Positions 61,458 through 64,000 of a stretch of 64,000 nt of DNA are shown one piece after another. Source of the stretch: Motiliproteus sp. (GTDB lineage Bacteria > Pseudomonadota > Gammaproteobacteria > Pseudomonadales > Balneatricaceae); NCBI GenBank assembly GCA_026196225.1, contig JAPHRD010000004.1:1-64000 (forward strand), read 5' to 3'. The notes under the pieces were generated by a model, which saw nothing but the letters and a program-made list of their open reading frames with translations, was not told the DNA's origin and did no database searches. Within the stretch, counting starts at the first letter, position 1, and each line of letters begins with the position of its first letter. Made by a program: the position numbers and the translations under genes.

Positions 61458-61877
61458 TCAGGGACTTCCATCTCGTATCCGCAGGGTTAATTTACGCACG
61501 GCCAAATCGGCATCAGCGCCACACTGACCGGTGCTTTCAATATTGTAGTAGTTGATGCCATCGATCGGCCCAATCTGAGTACAAGAGGTAGACACCTGAC
61601 AACCCGACAATCCGGCTGCGGGCAGAGCGGGCGTATTGTTACTGCAACTGCCACTGCCGGAAGGGGGCAGCACCTCATGCACTGCTAATTGAGCGCCACT
61701 TTCCGCCGCCAGGAAGGCACGGGTAGAAAGAATTTCATGGCCGTAAGACTGCTGCCCCGTTAACACCAGGTTACTAATGCCCACCGAGACCAGCGCCATC
61801 ACAGTGATCACAAAGATCGCTGCAACAAGCCCCATACCTTGCTGACTCGCTGGACCGTTAAATGGTTTAAGGGACAT
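61458..61877 (-). CDS. mshP: MSHA-type minor pilin/biogenesis protein MshP
   Basis: QQGMGLVAAIFVITVMALVSVGISNLV N-terminus; distal in the pilin cluster. Confidence 0.75.
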   Translation of the reverse strand: MSLKPFNGPASQQGMGLVAAIFVITVMALVSVGISNLVLTGQQSYGHEILSTRAFLAAESGAQLAVHEVLPPSGSGSCSNNTPALPAAGLSGCQVSTSCTQIGPIDGINYYNIESTGQCGADADLAVRKLTLRIRDGSP

Positions 61878-62706
61878 TTCTTAATTGTACCTCGTGACTG
61901 ATGCGCAAGCCTTCCTGGTCCTGCTTGAAAGAGAGATCAAACTGCACCAAGGCGTTGCGCTGTAACGTTGCCGGAACCACGATAAATGGAGCACCGCCTT
62001 CGATACTGGCCCCCGCTGCCATTAGTTGACGACCGGGTACCGAGGTCGGCATTGTCACCGGCCCAGCAGTATCCGGGAAGGGCTGCGAAGTAGCAAAACC
62101 GTAGGAGTCATAACGAAACAATTGATCGCCATCCAGACAATAACTCACCGGATCATCCACCATAAACCAGCGCTTGTTGGGTGACTCGTCTAGAAACTGA
62201 TGATTGGACGACATTGTGACCGAAACCACAGCGGTACTGACCAAGTCGCTGGCGGTGCTGGTAACCATGGGGGAGATCACCGCCGTTGAGACCGACAGAT
62301 CGTAGATATCACCGCTATCAAGAGGATAGACTGCCACCCGTCCCAGTGTCGGCTCATTGAAAAAAGGGATCGAGCTAAAACTGTTGGATGCTGCCAAGAC
62401 AGGAAGATCAATATAATCGGAACCCGCCAGAACGGGGATAAACTCCAGGCAGTGCACGCCTCCCGTAGACACTCCGACCCGCACACTGTTTGGCAAAGCA
62501 TTACGCGCCTCACGGGTCATCTTTTCGATCACTGCCCGCCCTGTTGATCCCATTCGCTCCCAGCGAGCGGCATCGTTGTAGGCGTCACTGGTATTGAGGA
62601 TGAATTGGACGGTACCAAAGGACATGATCCCCATCACCACAATCACCACAATCAGCTCAACAAGGGTGAATCCCCGTGAACGAACCATGACATTACGGCC
62701 ACCCAT
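61867..62706 (-). CDS. mshO: MSHA-type pilin-like protein MshO
   Basis: RGFTLVELIVVIVVMGIMSFGTVQFI prepilin signal; about 280 aa. Confidence 0.75.
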   Translation of the reverse strand: MGGRNVMVRSRGFTLVELIVVIVVMGIMSFGTVQFILNTSDAYNDAARWERMGSTGRAVIEKMTREARNALPNSVRVGVSTGGVHCLEFIPVLAGSDYIDLPVLAASNSFSSIPFFNEPTLGRVAVYPLDSGDIYDLSVSTAVISPMVTSTASDLVSTAVVSVTMSSNHQFLDESPNKRWFMVDDPVSYCLDGDQLFRYDSYGFATSQPFPDTAGPVTMPTSVPGRQLMAAGASIEGGAPFIVVPATLQRNALVQFDLSFKQDQEGLRISHEVQLRNVP

Positions 62707-63218
62707 TAGAAGTTACCCCGATAGACGCTAAACTCCAGGGGTTCCTGGGTGGGTGGCGTTACCGTGATAGTGATCTCCTTTGCATACTGGTCGCTGGCAA
62801 GGCCTAGTGCTGTTCCGGCGTAGCTGACCGCAATCTGCACACGGTAACCTTGATACTCAGAGCGGGTATTACCCTGGGCATCCACCGGCACTTCATCAAT
62901 GCCATGGTAATCATCCACATCATCAAAGGTATTCACGCCACCACCACGGGTTTCGCTGTCAGCACCAAAGGAGACCGCCGCAGTACAAGAAGTACAAGCC
63001 GGCACTCCGCCAACAGGTGTCAGTTCATCGAAGCGCTTAGTCAGGATCTCTTCGCTGTAGGCTTGAACCAGTTCCACCGTCTTGCTTTGGATCAGTGGAT
63101 CGGCGCTGCGGTCAGCGCTGAATTGAAGCGAAAAAGCCACACCCAACAGTGCTATCGACATAATGGCGATAGTGATAACCAGCTCTACCAGGCTAAAGCC
63201 CTTATTCTTAGTATCCAT
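62706..63218 (-). CDS. mshD: MSHA-type pilin-like protein MshD
   Basis: MDTKNKGFSLVELVITIAIMSIALLGVAFSL; start trimmed to 63218. Confidence 0.75.
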   Translation of the reverse strand: MDTKNKGFSLVELVITIAIMSIALLGVAFSLQFSADRSADPLIQSKTVELVQAYSEEILTKRFDELTPVGGVPACTSCTAAVSFGADSETRGGGVNTFDDVDDYHGIDEVPVDAQGNTRSEYQGYRVQIAVSYAGTALGLASDQYAKEITITVTPPTQEPLEFSVYRGNF

Positions 63219-63219
63219 G

Positions 63220-63744
63220 CTAGTCACTGACGCAACTGGATTGGTTGGCAGACTCATAGGCATAACCTGCCAGAGAGACACAGACAGAACGCCCAGACGC
63301 ATCAAAATGTATATTGCTAGAGATAGCGCTGCCGTTCACTTCGGTAATATTACCAAGGTTATCGTAGCCAATAATTAATGGCGTGGAGCTATTAACACCA
63401 ATAGTAGAGGGGGCACTCATGGTGAGAGAAGAGCTGCCCTGCTCCAGCAGTAAACGTTTCACTTCGAGATCGTTAGTGCCGTCATTGTCAGTGTCGGCCT
63501 GTACCGAAAACAACCAGTTACCACCCACCAGACTCATTTCCAGCGTGACTGCTTGATTGTGCCGGATCAGTGAAGATTGCTGGGCAAAGCGAGCCATCAG
63601 AATCAGGTCGTCTTTGAGTATAAGATTGCGATAACTCTGATCGCCACTAAAACGGGGAAGCACCACCACGGCAGTGATGGAAAGAATTAGGATAACGGCA
63701 ATAAGTTCAACCAACGAAAAACCCGCCTCCTCGGAACGTTTCAT
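63220..63744 (-). CDS. mshC: MSHA-type pilin-like protein MshC
   Basis: MKRSEEAGFSLVELIAVILILSITAVVVLPRFSGDQSY; start trimmed to 63744. Confidence 0.75.
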   Translation of the reverse strand: MKRSEEAGFSLVELIAVILILSITAVVVLPRFSGDQSYRNLILKDDLILMARFAQQSSLIRHNQAVTLEMSLVGGNWLFSVQADTDNDGTNDLEVKRLLLEQGSSSLTMSAPSTIGVNSSTPLIIGYDNLGNITEVNGSAISSNIHFDASGRSVCVSLAGYAYESANQSSCVSD

Positions 63745-63789
63745 GTGAAACAAAGGAGACGGGCCTATCATTCTAAACCCTAAGAGAAA

Positions 63790-64000
63790 TTAAGGGGTAG
63801 TAACTGATACTGCACCAGTCGAAGCTGTATAGCTGATTTCTCGTGTCCCAGAACCTTGCTGATATGTGTAGTCACAATCAGGCGTAGCAAAACTAGCCAC
63901 GTAATCTACGGATGAAGACGAACCTGAAGCGGCCACAGTCGGTCCATTCGACTGGAACATGGCACCCCAGATGGCAGCACAATCGGCATCATCATTTGGA
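63790..64000 (-). CDS. MSHA-type major pilin (MshA/MshB-like), C-terminal fragment truncated by window end
   Basis: Reverse-strand translation PNDDADCAAIWGAMFQSNGPTVAASGSSSSVDYVASFATPDCDYTYQQGSGTREISYTASTGAVSVTTP*, a pilin-like C-terminus upstream of mshC; not in the ORF track. Confidence 0.7.
   Translation of the reverse strand, partial: PNDDADCAAIWGAMFQSNGPTVAASGSSSSVDYVASFATPDCDYTYQQGSGTREISYTASTGAVSVTTP

Noticed and set aside
1-64000. CRISPR arrays, prophage, transposons, tRNA/rRNA genes
   Set aside because: No regularly spaced repeats, transposase, phage structural genes, or tRNA-like TPsiC/anticodon patterns noticed. A tRNAscan/Infernal run would be needed to be certain.

Overview
This 64 kb window is a gammaproteobacterial chromosome segment. 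It is gene-dense and mostly housekeeping. The left half matches my recollection of the Pseudomonas aeruginosa block hemW-rdgB-metW-metX-yggT-proC-yggS-pilT-pilU ... pyrX-pyrB-pyrR-ruvX-yqgE-tonB3-gshB. It continues with rsmE-metK, tkt-epd-pgk-fba, a signalling and TonB-receptor block (26.3-35.1 kb), a glutamate/leucine-type dehydrogenase, catalase, pyk, a small His-rich/HupE cassette, serA, a LysR/MFS pair, ubiJ-DUF971-hslU-hslV-SPOR-argS-priA, rpmE, malic enzyme, metY, radA, PilZ, and the distal end of an MSHA-type pilin operon that runs off the right edge. I saw no tRNA, rRNA, CRISPR array, transposon or prophage. The points most worth a second look are: (i) the 26-36 kb block, with a FIST protein coupled to a histidine kinase and a TonB receptor-TonB-MoxY-like kinase-NarL regulator set with a 17-bp palindrome upstream, possibly a detached sensing/uptake module of the type linked to quinoprotein alcohol oxidation; (ii) a His-rich peptide-HupE-membrane anchor cassette preceded by four copies of CTATTCA/TGAATAG; (iii) a dihydroorotase homologue that has lost its metal ligands; (iv) a response regulator with an unrecognised C-terminal domain next to a DUF5610-like gene. 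All family names come from reading motifs by eye; no database search was run.
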